Below are positions 37,396 through 46,547 of a DNA stretch of 64,000 nucleotides, one piece after another. A program made the position numbers and the translations under genes. The stretch is from Sphingobacteruim zhuxiongii (GTDB taxonomy: Bacteria; Bacteroidota; Bacteroidia; Sphingobacteriales; Sphingobacteriaceae), in contig NZ_CP045652.1 in the NCBI RefSeq assembly GCF_009557615.1, positions 1,798,001 through 1,862,000 of the forward strand, in the 5' to 3' direction. Every line of letters begins with the position of its first letter. Positions within the stretch are counted from its first letter, which is position 1. The notes under the pieces were generated by a model. That model did not search any database. It was not told the origin of the DNA and saw only the letters and a list, made by a program, of their open reading frames with translations.

Positions 37396-37896
37396 ATGAT
37401 TAAAGTATGTATAATGGCTTTTGTTCTTTTAGTTACGAAGAACGTTTATGGGCAGAAACTAAACTTAGAAGAAGTTAGGGCAGATTTTAATAAGGGAGTA
37501 AAAGATGAAGCTTTATGCAAAAAGCACTTAGAATCGTTAGAGTCGGAAGCAAATACACCAGTGGAACGCGGATATGCTGCCGCATTTCATATGTTTATGG
37601 CTAAGCATACCTCTAATCCATTTAAGAAAATGAATTATTTTAAAGCAGGCCGGAATAAATTAGAAAAAGAGATTAAATCAAGTCCCAACAATGTGGAGTT
37701 ACGCTTTATCAGGCTATGTATACAATACTATATTCCAAAGTATTTAGGCTATCATGATCAAGTAGAGGGAGACAAGGAATACGTCATGAATAATCTTTAT
37801 AAAATGAGCGACAAAGCAACAAAAGATAAAATTTACAAATATTTAAAGGGTGCAAATATGTATAATGCGACAGAACTTGCGTTATTAGCTAGATAG
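37396..37896 (+). CDS. Exported hypothetical protein, 166 residues
   Basis: Signal peptide (MIKVCIMAFVLLVTKNVYGQ) and an all-helical mature part. The pattern SSPNNVELRFIRLCIQYYIP-KYLGY followed by DKEYV is a conserved Bacteroidota family without assigned function. It resembles TPR-like helix pairs. It lies 14 bases upstream of the GIN-domain gene and is likely co-transcribed with it. Confidence 0.72.
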   Translation: MIKVCIMAFVLLVTKNVYGQKLNLEEVRADFNKGVKDEALCKKHLESLESEANTPVERGYAAAFHMFMAKHTSNPFKKMNYFKAGRNKLEKEIKSSPNNVELRFIRLCIQYYIPKYLGYHDQVEGDKEYVMNNLYKMSDKATKDKIYKYLKGANMYNATELALLAR

Positions 37897-37910
37897 ATTA
37901 ATATTTTATA

Positions 37911-38606
37911 ATGAAGAACACAGTAGTTTTATTTTTTATGCTGATTGGCCTAGGTGTGATAGGCGCAAAAGCACAGGTTAACATGCAGATTAATGAGATC
38001 AACACCCTAGAAGTGACTGATCGTATTTGGGTAACGGTTGTTCCAAGCGACCGTAATGAGTTGCAAATAGAAGGCGAATTAGCCGATAAAGTAGAGACCA
38101 TTATTACCAACAAAGAGCTTCGATTAAAAATGAAAGCAGGTTATTACCTAAAAGGTAATCAAGCGTCTGTTATTATTTATACCCCAACGGTTTCTAAAAT
38201 TATTGCTAGAAAAGGTGCAGAGGTAAACTTTGAAGAGGAAACTTTGAAGAATGCTCGCTTAGATATTTTTGCAAATGAAGGCGCAAAGATTCGTGCGAAG
38301 ATCGATGCCCAACAAGTCGAAGTAGAATCCAACACCGGGTCAGTAATTGATTTATTGGGAACAACACAGGAGCTAACGGTCAACAATACCGCTGGAGGAT
38401 CATTCTTCGGGAAAGACTTAAAAGCAGAGCGTGCATTAATTCGTACGAATGCTGGTGGTAAAACGGAGATTTATGCAACCGAATCAGCCGATGTACAAAC
38501 CCGTGCTGGCGGTGTTATTGATGTGTATGGCGAACCAAAACAACGTACTCATAAGCGTATCGCTGGTGGTAAGATTAACTTTATTAAAAACGATCAGACG
38601 CTTTAA
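37911..38606 (+). CDS. GIN-domain (DUF2807) auto-transporter adhesin-head-like protein
   Basis: 231 residues with a signal peptide (ending near IGAKAQ). The mature part is a right-handed beta-helix pattern of short repeats (KIIARKGAEVNFEEE, ANEGAKIRAKI, TNAGGKTEIYA, TRAGGVIDVYG), typical of the GIN/DUF2807 family found in Bacteroidota cell-surface proteins. Adhesion or surface binding is presumed from the fold, not shown. It forms a pair with the 166-residue exported protein. Confidence 0.85.
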   Translation: MKNTVVLFFMLIGLGVIGAKAQVNMQINEINTLEVTDRIWVTVVPSDRNELQIEGELADKVETIITNKELRLKMKAGYYLKGNQASVIIYTPTVSKIIARKGAEVNFEEETLKNARLDIFANEGAKIRAKIDAQQVEVESNTGSVIDLLGTTQELTVNNTAGGSFFGKDLKAERALIRTNAGGKTEIYATESADVQTRAGGVIDVYGEPKQRTHKRIAGGKINFIKNDQTL

Positions 38607-38717
38607 TAACCACTGAAATCATATCCGCTAAGTTAATGATGGCTTAACTGCAGCTTATGGTAAGCTTTATATGATGAAATTGTTAAATTTCCTCCTGTAA
38701 AATCAATATTGAAATTG

Positions 38718-38725
38718 TAACTTTG
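38718..38725 (+). promoter_or_regulatory. -7 promoter box abutting guaA
   Basis: TAACTTTG is a full match to TAnnTTTG and lies only 4 bases before the guaA ATG. Transcription would begin at or next to the start codon, implying a leaderless mRNA. Confidence 0.6.
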
Positions 38726-38729
38726 CGGC

Positions 38730-40280
38730 ATGTCAGAAAAAATAATCATTCTCGATTTTGGATCTCAATATACCCAATTAATCGCACGTCGCGTGAGGGA
38801 GTTAAATGTTTATTGTGAAATCCACCCATACAACAATCTACCGGCATTTGATGACGCTGTAAAAGGTGTTATATTTTCAGGAAGTCCTTATTCAGTACGT
38901 CAGGAAGAAGCTCCTCAAATTGACTTTAAGGCAATTCAAGAGAAATATCCTTTGTTAGGTGTATGCTATGGTGCACAATACATCGCGCAACAATCTGGAG
39001 GTGAAGTATTACCTTCTACGATTCGCGAGTATGGTCGCGCAAACTTACAGTTTGTAGACCAAGAGAATGAATTATTAAAAGGCATTCCTGTACAATCTCA
39101 AGTATGGATGTCACATGGTGATACTATCAAAGAAGTTCCAGCTAATTTTAAGATTATATCAAGTACTGATAAAGTACGTGTGGCTGCTTACCATATTGAA
39201 GGAACAAGAACATACGGTATTCAATTTCACCCAGAAGTAACACATAGTACTGATGGTCAAGTTCTATTGAAGAACTTCGTCATCGATATCTGTGGTTGTC
39301 ATCAAGATTGGACACCAGATGCTTTCGTAGAAACGACTGTTGCTGAATTAAAAGAACAGTTAGGCAATGATCACGTGATTATGGCGCTTTCTGGTGGTGT
39401 TGACTCTACTGTTGCAGCCGTGTTATTACACCATGCTATTGGCACACGTTTACACTGTTTCTTCGTCGATCATGGTTTATTGCGTAAAGATGAGTACGAA
39501 CAAGTACTTGAATCTTACAAGCATATGGGTTTAAATATCAAGGGCGTAAACGCGAAGGAATTATTCTTTTCTCGTTTAGCGGGAGTTTCTGAACCTGAAC
39601 AAAAAAGAAAAATTATTGGCGCTTCATTTATCGATGTATTTGATGAAGCATCTAAAGAAATACAACGTGAACTTCCTGACGGAGCAGAAGCGAAATGGTT
39701 AGGTCAAGGAACAATTTATCCAGATATTATTGAATCAATCTCGGTAAAAGGTCCTTCCGCAACAATTAAGTCGCATCATAACGTGGGCGGTTTACCCGAT
39801 TACATGAAATTAAAAGTAATCGAGCCATTAAAAACTTTGTTTAAAGATGAGGTTCGTCGTGTAGGAAAGACCTTAGATGTAGATCCAGCGATTCTTGGAA
39901 GACATCCTTTCCCAGGACCAGGCTTAGCAATCCGAGTATTAGGAGACATCACAGAAGAAAAGGTACGAATTTTGCAAGAGGCAGATGACATATACATCCG
40001 TAACTTAAAAGAGGCCGGATGGTATGATAAGGTATGGCAAGCAGGAACAATATTCTTGCCAGTACAATCTGTTGGTGTGATGGGAGATGAACGTACTTAT
40101 GAACACGTAGTAGCATTACGTGCTGTAGGTTCTTTAGACGGTATGACGGCAGATTGGATTCATTTACCTTATGATCTATTAGCTAAAATTTCAAATGAAA
40201 TTATTAATCATGTTAAAGGAATCAATAGAGTCGTGTATGATATCAGTTCAAAACCACCAGCAACCATTGAGTGGGAATAA
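38730..40280 (+). CDS. guaA: GMP synthase (glutamine-hydrolysing)
   Basis: 516 residues. The N-terminal glutamine amidotransferase has the nucleophile in [10 protein letters not shown] (near residue 79) and the His-Glu pair in QFHPEVTHS. The central ATP pyrophosphatase has the PP-loop [14 protein letters not shown], and the C-terminal dimerisation domain ends in [12 protein letters not shown]. It converts XMP to GMP using Gln and ATP. Its last 44 bases overlap the proposed start of the next gene. Confidence 0.98.
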   Translation: MSEKIIILDFGSQYTQLIARRVRELNVYCEIHPYNNLPAFDDAVKGVIFSGSPYSVRQEEAPQIDFKAIQEKYPLLGVCYGAQYIAQQSGGEVLPSTIREYGRANLQFVDQENELLKGIPVQSQVWMSHGDTIKEVPANFKIISSTDKVRVAAYHIEGTRTYGIQFHPEVTHSTDGQVLLKNFVIDICGCHQDWTPDAFVETTVAELKEQLGNDHVIMALSGGVDSTVAAVLLHHAIGTRLHCFFVDHGLLRKDEYEQVLESYKHMGLNIKGVNAKELFFSRLAGVSEPEQKRKIIGASFIDVFDEASKEIQRELPDGAEAKWLGQGTIYPDIIESISVKGPSATIKSHHNVGGLPDYMKLKVIEPLKTLFKDEVRRVGKTLDVDPAILGRHPFPGPGLAIRVLGDITEEKVRILQEADDIYIRNLKEAGWYDKVWQAGTIFLPVQSVGVMGDERTYEHVVALRAVGSLDGMTADWIHLPYDLLAKISNEIINHVKGINRVVYDISSKPPATIEWE

Positions 40281-41523
40281 ACTAAAACAAAACTTTTCTA
40301 GAAATACGGTATTCGCAGCAGCGCTAGGTATAGCGCTTGCTGTGAGTTCTTGTACTCCAAAAGTTGGCGTGCTACGCTCACCGGATGTATATGGTGGAGC
40401 AGTAGGTAGTGAGAAGAGCAAAGAAGAAAAAACTGAGGAGAAAAAGGCTGAAGAAGCGAAGAAAGCAGAGGCAGCTAACAAAAGCATCGCGCTACTGTTG
40501 CCATTCCAATTAGACCGTGTCGTGGTGAATTCTATGAGCGGGGAAGATGTTAAACGTTCGGCGCTAGCGCTAGATTTTTATCAAGGCTTTCAATTGGGTA
40601 TGAATGAAGCAACAAAGAAAGGCGGAGAATACGCTTTGAAGGTTATGGATACTCAAGATAGCGAATTGCGTAATGTTTCTTTAGCAGCGTCTAAAGATGT
40701 GCAAGAAGCAACGCTAATTGTAGGTCCTGTCTATCCAAAGGAAATCCGATCATTCGGAAAGGGGCAAAGCAACAAAAAAGTGCTACAGGTAAACCCACTT
40801 GCAGCAGCCATGCCGACCGAATTTAATCAAGGTAACTTAGTGTCAATTACGCCCCCAATTCGCATCCATATGCGTGCTGTTGCTACAGAGGTAGCCTCGA
40901 AATATAGCGCAGGGGATGTTGTATTAGTATTTGATGCACGCGATAACGATCACCGTCAATATATTGCAGGAATCGATGAGGAAATTAAAAAAGTAAATCC
41001 AGCGATTGTTGTTAAACACGTAGCTTCTGTTGCTGCATTGACAGCGGCAATGCCTGATCTGGAGACTGCATTCGTGATTACAGGAACGACTGAGAAAAAC
41101 CAATTACGTTCATTAATATCTGGCTTAGATGCCAAAGTTCGTGAAGGATTTGATATCAAGTTATTTGGTCATCCTCTTTGGGATAGATTTGACTTCACGC
41201 CTTATTCGAACTTCTATAGAATGGATCCGACCATTACAGGTGAAAGCCATTTGAAAGTGTGGAGTACAGAAGTGCAGAATTTCCAACGCAACTATAAAGC
41301 GCAGTTTAAAGTAGACCCTTCAGATTATGCCTATAAAGGCTATGACGCAGGTAAATACTTTACAAACGTATTAAATAAATACGGCGCAGACTACGCTGAT
41401 AAATTACAGAATGAAGAATTCAATGGTATATTTAGTCACTACAAATTCAGATACAATCCACAATGGGGTTATGTAAATGAAGGAGTATTACTAAAGACAT
41501 ACCGAAACGGTTCTTTCCAATAA
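40237..41523 (+). CDS. Lipoprotein, periplasmic-binding-protein (type 1) fold
   Basis: 428 residues from the ATG at 40237, which overlaps guaA by 44 bases; the TTG at 40267 is a good alternative and would still give the signal peptide ([19 protein letters not shown], lipobox Cys). A low-complexity Lys/Glu/Ala linker follows. The main domain starts near residue 85 ([12 protein letters not shown]), with [15 protein letters not shown] and [14 protein letters not shown] as in type 1 periplasmic binding proteins, as also in LppC/LpoA-like proteins. No permease is adjacent, so it may be a regulator or LpoA-like rather than a transporter subunit. Confidence 0.82.
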   Translation: MISVQNHQQPLSGNKLKQNFSRNTVFAAALGIALAVSSCTPKVGVLRSPDVYGGAVGSEKSKEEKTEEKKAEEAKKAEAANKSIALLLPFQLDRVVVNSMSGEDVKRSALALDFYQGFQLGMNEATKKGGEYALKVMDTQDSELRNVSLAASKDVQEATLIVGPVYPKEIRSFGKGQSNKKVLQVNPLAAAMPTEFNQGNLVSITPPIRIHMRAVATEVASKYSAGDVVLVFDARDNDHRQYIAGIDEEIKKVNPAIVVKHVASVAALTAAMPDLETAFVITGTTEKNQLRSLISGLDAKVREGFDIKLFGHPLWDRFDFTPYSNFYRMDPTITGESHLKVWSTEVQNFQRNYKAQFKVDPSDYAYKGYDAGKYFTNVLNKYGADYADKLQNEEFNGIFSHYKFRYNPQWGYVNEGVLLKTYRNGSFQ

Positions 41524-41530
41524 GAGCATC

Positions 41531-42706
41531 TTGGAGCATAATAGCAGACGCGTTCAACAGCAAGTACGCAATTTCGAGCGTACATTAGAAGGGTATCAAT
41601 ACCAAGAACCTTTCTCCCGATATTTAACACAGTTTTATAAACAAAATAAGCAGATGGGGTCATCCGATAGAAGGATGAACTCCAGATACTGCTATAATCT
41701 GTTCCGTTTAGGAAAAGCATTTGCAGAAAATGAACTTATCGAACGCTTAGCAATCGCCGAGTTTCTTTGTGAAAAGGAAAGTGCGCTCGTGCAAGAGTTT
41801 AAACCAGATTGGTTGACAAATGATTATCCTATCTTAAACGATAAGATTCAGTTTATCACAGCCCAATATGGGGAGTTTCTAGATGCCGTATTCCCTCTTC
41901 CTGAACATTTGTCAAGCTCGATCAATAGCCAAGAATTTATAAGTTCTCATTTTATACAACCTGATTTATTTATTCGTGTAAAGCGTGGTAGCGAACAAAT
42001 CGTGAAAGCGGAGCTTCAAAAGAAAGAATTGCCATTTACGGAAGTTTCAGATCGAACAATTGCGCTGCCTAATGGACTTAACTTGCAATCGATGAGTTCT
42101 ATACAGGGCTTATATGAAGTTCAAGACTTATCCTCTCAACAAAGCTTAAATGCAGTCGAAGCGAAACCAAATGAAAGCTGGTGGGATGCATGTGCAGCCT
42201 CAGGAGGCAAATCGCTATTGTTGTTAGATCAATACCCTTCGATTAACCTGATGGTCTCTGATGTTCGCGCTAGCATACTCAGAAACTTGGATGAAAGATT
42301 CGATATCGCTGGGATCAAAAAGCCTTATCGAAGGAAAATATTAGACCTCAGTAACCCTGTCGATCATATCATGGCAAAAGAGCGCTTTGACGGCATTATT
42401 ATCGATGCCCCTTGTTCAGGTTCAGGAACCTGGGGAAGAACGCCAGAGATGCTCTCAAAATTCCAATTAGCGGATTTAAACACATACTCTACCTTGCAGA
42501 AAGCAATCGTTAGAAATGCTATTCCTTATCTGAAGTCCGGCTCCTCATTAATCTACATCACATGTTCTGTTTTTCAAGATGAAAATGAACATATAGTAGA
42601 TTATATAGAAAATGAACTTAACCTTAAATTGGAGAGCATGACACCTATTTTAGGCTATGATCGTCGTGCCGATTCCATGTTCACAGCTAAGTTCATCAAG
42701 CCTTAA
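41531..42706 (+). CDS. RNA cytosine-C5 methyltransferase (NOL1/NOP2/Sun, RsmB/F-like)
   Basis: 391 residues beginning at a TTG at 41531, 7 bases after the previous stop; the N-terminal RVQQQVRNFERTLEGYQ pattern fits homologues, so the unusual start codon is likely right. The SAM-dependent fold has WWDACAASGGKSLLL as motif I, DAPCSGSGTWGR with the release cysteine, and YITCSVFQDENE with the catalytic cysteine. It methylates cytosine in rRNA or tRNA; the exact site is not known. It ends 4 bases inside the convergent universal stress protein gene. Confidence 0.88.
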   Translation: MEHNSRRVQQQVRNFERTLEGYQYQEPFSRYLTQFYKQNKQMGSSDRRMNSRYCYNLFRLGKAFAENELIERLAIAEFLCEKESALVQEFKPDWLTNDYPILNDKIQFITAQYGEFLDAVFPLPEHLSSSINSQEFISSHFIQPDLFIRVKRGSEQIVKAELQKKELPFTEVSDRTIALPNGLNLQSMSSIQGLYEVQDLSSQQSLNAVEAKPNESWWDACAASGGKSLLLLDQYPSINLMVSDVRASILRNLDERFDIAGIKKPYRRKILDLSNPVDHIMAKERFDGIIIDAPCSGSGTWGRTPEMLSKFQLADLNTYSTLQKAIVRNAIPYLKSGSSLIYITCSVFQDENEHIVDYIENELNLKLESMTPILGYDRRADSMFTAKFIKP

Positions 42707-43170
42707 TCGCAGTGCAAAGGAATTACTAATACCGGACAAGTTGCTTTTCGAATAATTGCTTCGGAAACAGAGCCGGATAGAAAATGATCAAAACCCGTAC
42801 GTCCGTTCGTGCCGACGATAATCAAATCCGCCGTCCATTCTTTGGCAACTTGCAATACTTCATCGCGAACATCACCAATACGATTAAACGTAAATGTCTC
42901 GGACGCTCCAGCAAATTCAACTGCTAAGTCATCCAAAAACTTCTGTGCCGCCTGCTGTTGAATCTCTGAAACCTCTGGAATGATTATAGGTTGCTGGCCA
43001 AGTAAAGGGTCAACACCATAACTTGTAGGGGAGGTCGGAGGTACCACAGTCACTAATGCCAGTGAAGGTTTTAAGTCTGAAACGATCCCTTTTGCGTAGT
43101 TGACAGCACGTTCTGAACATGGACTTTCATCAACCGCTAATAATATTCTGTTAAACTGTGTAGCGCTCAT
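42703..43170 (-). CDS. Universal stress protein (UspA family)
   Basis: 155 residues from the ATG complementary to 43168-43170 (MSATQFNRILLAVDESPCSE); the longer frame is less plausible. The ATP-binding Usp motif is complete (IIVGTNGRTGFDHFLSGSVS, G-2x-G-9x-G-S/T). Usp proteins bind ATP and help survive stress. It overlaps the convergent methyltransferase by 4 bases. The region upstream is followed by the IS. Confidence 0.9.
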   Translation of the reverse strand: MSATQFNRILLAVDESPCSERAVNYAKGIVSDLKPSLALVTVVPPTSPTSYGVDPLLGQQPIIIPEVSEIQQQAAQKFLDDLAVEFAGASETFTFNRIGDVRDEVLQVAKEWTADLIIVGTNGRTGFDHFLSGSVSEAIIRKATCPVLVIPLHCD

Positions 43171-43264
43171 AATGTTTAGATTTTCTATACCTAATATATT
43201 AAAAACCACGTAGGCAATAAATAGTTTTGGTCATTTTTTCAAATGAATAAATACATATTCGACC

Positions 43265-43283
43265 TGTTGAATCCATTTCAACA
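43265..43283. repeat. Inverted repeat between the stress gene and the IS
   Basis: TGTTGAA (43265-43271) and TTCAACA (43277-43283) with a 5-base spacer; a possible operator or a small hairpin. Confidence 0.4.
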
Positions 43284-43382
43284 ACCTAAATAATGTACTC
43301 GGATAGTAATAAACGCAGATTTGTAGGCGAATTAGAAAGCGTACATCAGGACGATTATATTCAAAAAAAAAGGCCTTCCGTG

Positions 43383-43401
43383 CGGGAGGGCACTGAAAAA
43401 G
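43383..43401 (+). repeat. IS left terminal inverted repeat
   Basis: 19 bases CGGGAGGGCACTGAAAAAG, the exact complement of the right repeat. Confidence 0.92.
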
Positions 43402-43421
43402 TCCCCTTAGAAAAAAGGTTA

Positions 43422-43463
43422 AAAAAGGGAGTGGAAAATTGCAGTTTTCTGCTCCCTTTTTCG
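43422..43463 (+). terminator. Hairpin at the IS left end
   Basis: AAAAAGGGAG (43422-43431) pairs with CTCCCTTTTT (43452-43461), with an inner GAAAA/TTTTC helix. It lies just inside the left repeat and upstream of the transposase, a place where a terminator would stop outside transcription from driving the transposase. Confidence 0.7.
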
Positions 43464-43494
43464 TATTTTAAAGCAGCCTTTAACGGAGATCAGG

Positions 43495-44943
43495 ATGCTC
43501 ACTACCCAACAAAAAATACAGTTCAGTTCCTACTCAGGATTGTACGATATCATCGTTCCAAAAGATAACCTACTTCGAAAAATCAACGATCTTATCGATT
43601 TCAGTTTTATCTATGACGAGCTTTTGGCTAAGTATTGCCATACGAATGGCCGTACAGCGGAGAGCCCTATCAAGATGTTCAACTACCTTCTGTTAAAGAC
43701 GATCTACACCGTTTCGGATGTAGATGTCGTTGAGCGCTCCAGATATGATATGTCCTTTAAATACTTTCTTGAAATGGCTCCCGAGGAGGATGTGATCAAT
43801 TAAAGTTCCCTGACCAAGTTTCGCAAACTACGATTAAAAGATATGGATCTATTGAACCTGTTGATCAATAAGACCGTAACGATTGCTCTTGAAAAAGGCA
43901 TTATAAAATCAAAGTCTATCATCGTAGACGCGACCCATACCCATTCCAGATCGAATCCATACACAGCATTGGAAGTCCTCAAGGATCGCTCCAAGCTATT
44001 AAGAAAAGCGATATATCAGATCGATGAGGAATACAAGAGGAATCTGCCGCACAATAACGAATCCAACGACCTGGATCAAGAGCTTGCATATTGCAGGGAA
44101 TTACAGAGGGTCCTTGATCAAGATCAATCTATCAGTGAAATACCGGCTGTTAAAGAGAAGTTGAATCTGTTGAAGGAAACCATTGAGGACACAAAGGAAT
44201 ACTATCTGCTCTCTAAGGATGATGAGGCTCGGCTTGGACACAAGTCAGTGGACAGCAGTTTCTTTGGCTATAAAACACATCTGGCGATGAGCGAGGAACG
44301 TATTATAACAGCGGCAGTCGTTACTACGGGGGAGAAAGGTGATGGCCCTGAACTACCCAGATTATTGGAGATTAGCCAGCAGAATGGAATGCAAGTGGAT
44401 ACGATAATAGGTGATGCCGCGTATTGGGGAAAAGAAAATCTTCAGTTGGCAAAAGAACAAAACATTGATATCATCGCTAAATTAAATCCATCCATTACCC
44501 AAGGCTTTAGGAAAGATAAAGACAAGTTTGACTATAATAAAGATGCGGATATGTTTGTTTGTCCCGCAGGACATTTGGCCATCCGCAAGGCGCGTCAGGG
44601 AAAGAAGGAACAAGGCACAAATCAAACGGAGACCTATTACTTTGATGTGGAGAAATGTAAGGTCTGTCCTCTTAGGGAAGGATGTTACAAGCAAGGGGCC
44701 AGAACCAAATCCTATTCAGTCTCCATAAAATCCGAACTCCATAGGGAGCAGATGGCTTTCCAGCAAACCGATTATTATCGAAGCAAGTCTAAGCAAAGGT
44801 ATAAGATCGAGGCCAAGAACAGTGAGCTCAAGAATGTCCATGGCTATGGCAGGGCTGATGCTTATGGAATCCACAATATGGAAATGCAGGGCGCAATGGC
44901 CATCTTCACCGTAAACTTGAAAAGAATCCTGAAATTGATCTAA
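43495..44943 (+). pseudogene. IS1182-like DDE transposase with an in-frame stop
   Basis: Two frames, 43495-43803 (102 residues) and 43843-44943, lie in the same phase and are one gene cut by a TAA at 43801-43803 (…EDVIN, stop, SSLTKFRKLRLKD…). With the stop ignored the product would be 482 residues, normal for the family. The DDE residues are visible downstream: SIIVDATHTHS, IIGDAAYWGKEN and IEAKNSELKNVHGYG. A Cys-rich KCKVCPLREGCYKQG element lies near the C-terminus. As it stands the N-terminal part is detached from the catalytic core and the element is probably not autonomous. Confidence 0.88.
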
Positions 44944-45066
44944 AAAAGGGGATATTTCCCCAAAAACAATCTCAAGAGGATGCTAAAAACTCAAATAGCA
45001 AGTCCTAGTCGCTTACACCTTCAACAAGACCATTAAAAAATAAACTTCCAGAAATCCTTTGAACAA

Positions 45067-45104
45067 AAATGACCGAGTAAGGGAAAACCTATACTCAGTC
45101 ATTT
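45067..45104. repeat. Imperfect hairpin inside the IS right end
   Basis: AAATGAC-C-GAGTA (45067-45079) pairs with TACTC-A-GTCATTT (45092-45104) with one mismatch. It lies between the transposase stop and the right repeat. Confidence 0.6.
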
Positions 45105-45130
45105 CTTTAAGTCTCATAAGAAAGTTGAGG

Positions 45131-45149
45131 CTTTTTCAGTGCCCTCCCG
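45131..45149 (-). repeat. IS right terminal inverted repeat
   Basis: 19 bases CTTTTTCAGTGCCCTCCCG, complement of the left repeat. Confidence 0.92.
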
Positions 45150-45182
45150 AACAGATGGCCTTTTTTTATATGTCTATATTTA

Positions 45183-46283
45183 TTAAACGTTAAAACGGAA
45201 ATGCATAATATCACCATCTTCAACGATATATGTTTTTCCTTCTACCGATAATTTTCCTGCCTCTTTCACTGCCGCTTCTGAACCAAAGTTCACAAAGTCT
45301 GCATATTTGATTACTTCTGCACGGATGAAACCTTTTTCAAAGTCGGTGTGAATAACGCCGGCCGCCTGAGGAGCTGTAAAGCCTTTCTCAATAGTCCATG
45401 CACGTACTTCTTGGACACCTGCCGTAAAATAGGTCGCTAAGTCTAATAATGAATATGCCGCACGAATTAATTTATGTACCCCTGATTCTGCTAATCCTAA
45501 ATCATCAAGGAACATCTTGCGCTCCTCATAATCTTCTAATTGAGCAATCTCAGATTCAATCTGTGCTGAAATAACCAATACTTGCGCATTCTCGTCTTTT
45601 ACAGCTTCTTTAACGCGCTCAACATAGGCATTTCCAGTGTTCACTGAACCCTCGTCAACATTACATACATAAAGTACTGGTTTTACCGTCAATAACGTTA
45701 AATCAGCAATAAATTCCGTATCCTCTTCAGAAATAGGAGCAGTTCGCGCTGATTTCCCAGACTCTAAATGCTCTTTTACAACTGTTAAGATCTCGAAAGT
45801 TTTCTTCGCATCCTTATCACCACCCGTTTTCGCCATTTTCTCAACCTTCTGAATACGTTTAACAACCGTATCCAAGTCTTTCAATTGAAGCTCTGTATCG
45901 ATAATTTCTTTGTCGCGAATAGGATCTACAGAACCATCAACATGCACGACATTGCCATCATCAAAACATCTTAAAACGTGAATAATAGCATTCGTTGTAC
46001 GGATATTTCCTAAAAATTGGTTTCCTAAACCTTCTCCTTTGGAAGCTCCTTTAACAAGGCCTGCGATATCGACAATCTCGATGTTGTTCGGAACGATACG
46101 TTGTGGATTTACTAGTTCAGCTAGTTTATTCAAGCGCTCGTCTGGAACGGTGATTACGCCGACGTTAGGCTCGATCGTACAGAAAGGAAAGTTTGCTGCT
46201 TGTGCCTTTGCATTCGATAAACAGTTAAAAAGTGTTGATTTGCCTACGTTAGGTAGACCTACGATACCACATTGTAATGCCAT
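45183..46283 (-). CDS. ychF: Ribosome-binding ATPase YchF
   Basis: 366 residues from the ATG complementary to 46281-46283 (MALQCGIVGLPNVGKST). The G1 loop GLPNVGKST and the altered G4 region (NVDE instead of NKxD) identify this Obg-family member, which prefers ATP. A coiled-coil insertion and a C-terminal TGS domain are present. It binds the ribosome and modulates translation and stress. The IS lies just past its 3' end, inside its terminator. Confidence 0.97.
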   Translation of the reverse strand: MALQCGIVGLPNVGKSTLFNCLSNAKAQAANFPFCTIEPNVGVITVPDERLNKLAELVNPQRIVPNNIEIVDIAGLVKGASKGEGLGNQFLGNIRTTNAIIHVLRCFDDGNVVHVDGSVDPIRDKEIIDTELQLKDLDTVVKRIQKVEKMAKTGGDKDAKKTFEILTVVKEHLESGKSARTAPISEEDTEFIADLTLLTVKPVLYVCNVDEGSVNTGNAYVERVKEAVKDENAQVLVISAQIESEIAQLEDYEERKMFLDDLGLAESGVHKLIRAAYSLLDLATYFTAGVQEVRAWTIEKGFTAPQAAGVIHTDFEKGFIRAEVIKYADFVNFGSEAAVKEAGKLSVEGKTYIVEDGDIMHFRFNV

Positions 46284-46307
46284 ATTGTTATTTCTTAAAA
46301 ATTGACG

Positions 46308-46315
46308 CAAAGATA
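46308..46315 (-). promoter_or_regulatory. -7 promoter box for ychF
   Basis: Minus-strand TATCTTTG fits TAnnTTTG and lies 24 bases before the chosen start codon, supporting that start. Confidence 0.6.
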
Positions 46316-46470
46316 ATAAAACAAGGGGATATTTGAGACTATCCAGTGGTATTAATTGGAAGGAGGCTTTTAGCAAGTAATTTTAAATTAATGTGACCAA
46401 ATTATGAACTTTAAATTACTTAAAATGAATATAGTAGCGTATTATTTACAAATTTTAACATTTTAGGATT

Positions 46471-46489
46471 AATCTTTCGGCCGAAGATT
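46471..46489. promoter_or_regulatory. Operator-like palindrome upstream of the His-rich gene
   Basis: AATCT and AGATT arms flank a self-complementary TCGGCCGA core (46471-46489), 58 bases before the start codon of the next gene. It could be a regulator site; no regulator is identified. Confidence 0.35.
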
Positions 46490-46547
46490 TGTGTCATACC
46501 ATCAAATTACATTAAAAAACGAACCCACAAATAATAAGGAGGTTAAT

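Larger units (their letters stand above)
43383..45149 (+). mobile_element. IS1182-family-like insertion sequence (1,767 bp)
   Basis: Bounded by perfect 19-bp terminal inverted repeats CGGGAGGGCACTGAAAAAG (43383-43401 and its complement at 45131-45149). It has one transposase frame reading left to right, interrupted by a stop. The left end carries a read-in-blocking hairpin. No clear target duplication was seen, although the true ends could differ from the IR limits by a few bases. Confidence 0.88.
43364..45168. terminator. Host terminator split by the insertion sequence
   Basis: AAAAAAAGGCC on the left flank (43364-43374) and GGCCTTTTTTT on the right flank (45158-45168) are exact complements. 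Next to them the inner flanking bases remain partly complementary. Joined, they would form a typical bidirectional terminator downstream of ychF; the IS occupies the loop. Confidence 0.7.

Noticed and set aside
43293..43568. 91-codon frame crossing the IS left end
   Set aside because: It reads through the split terminator and the IS repeat; the first ~25 codons lie in host DNA but show no family pattern, so it is a chance fusion frame.
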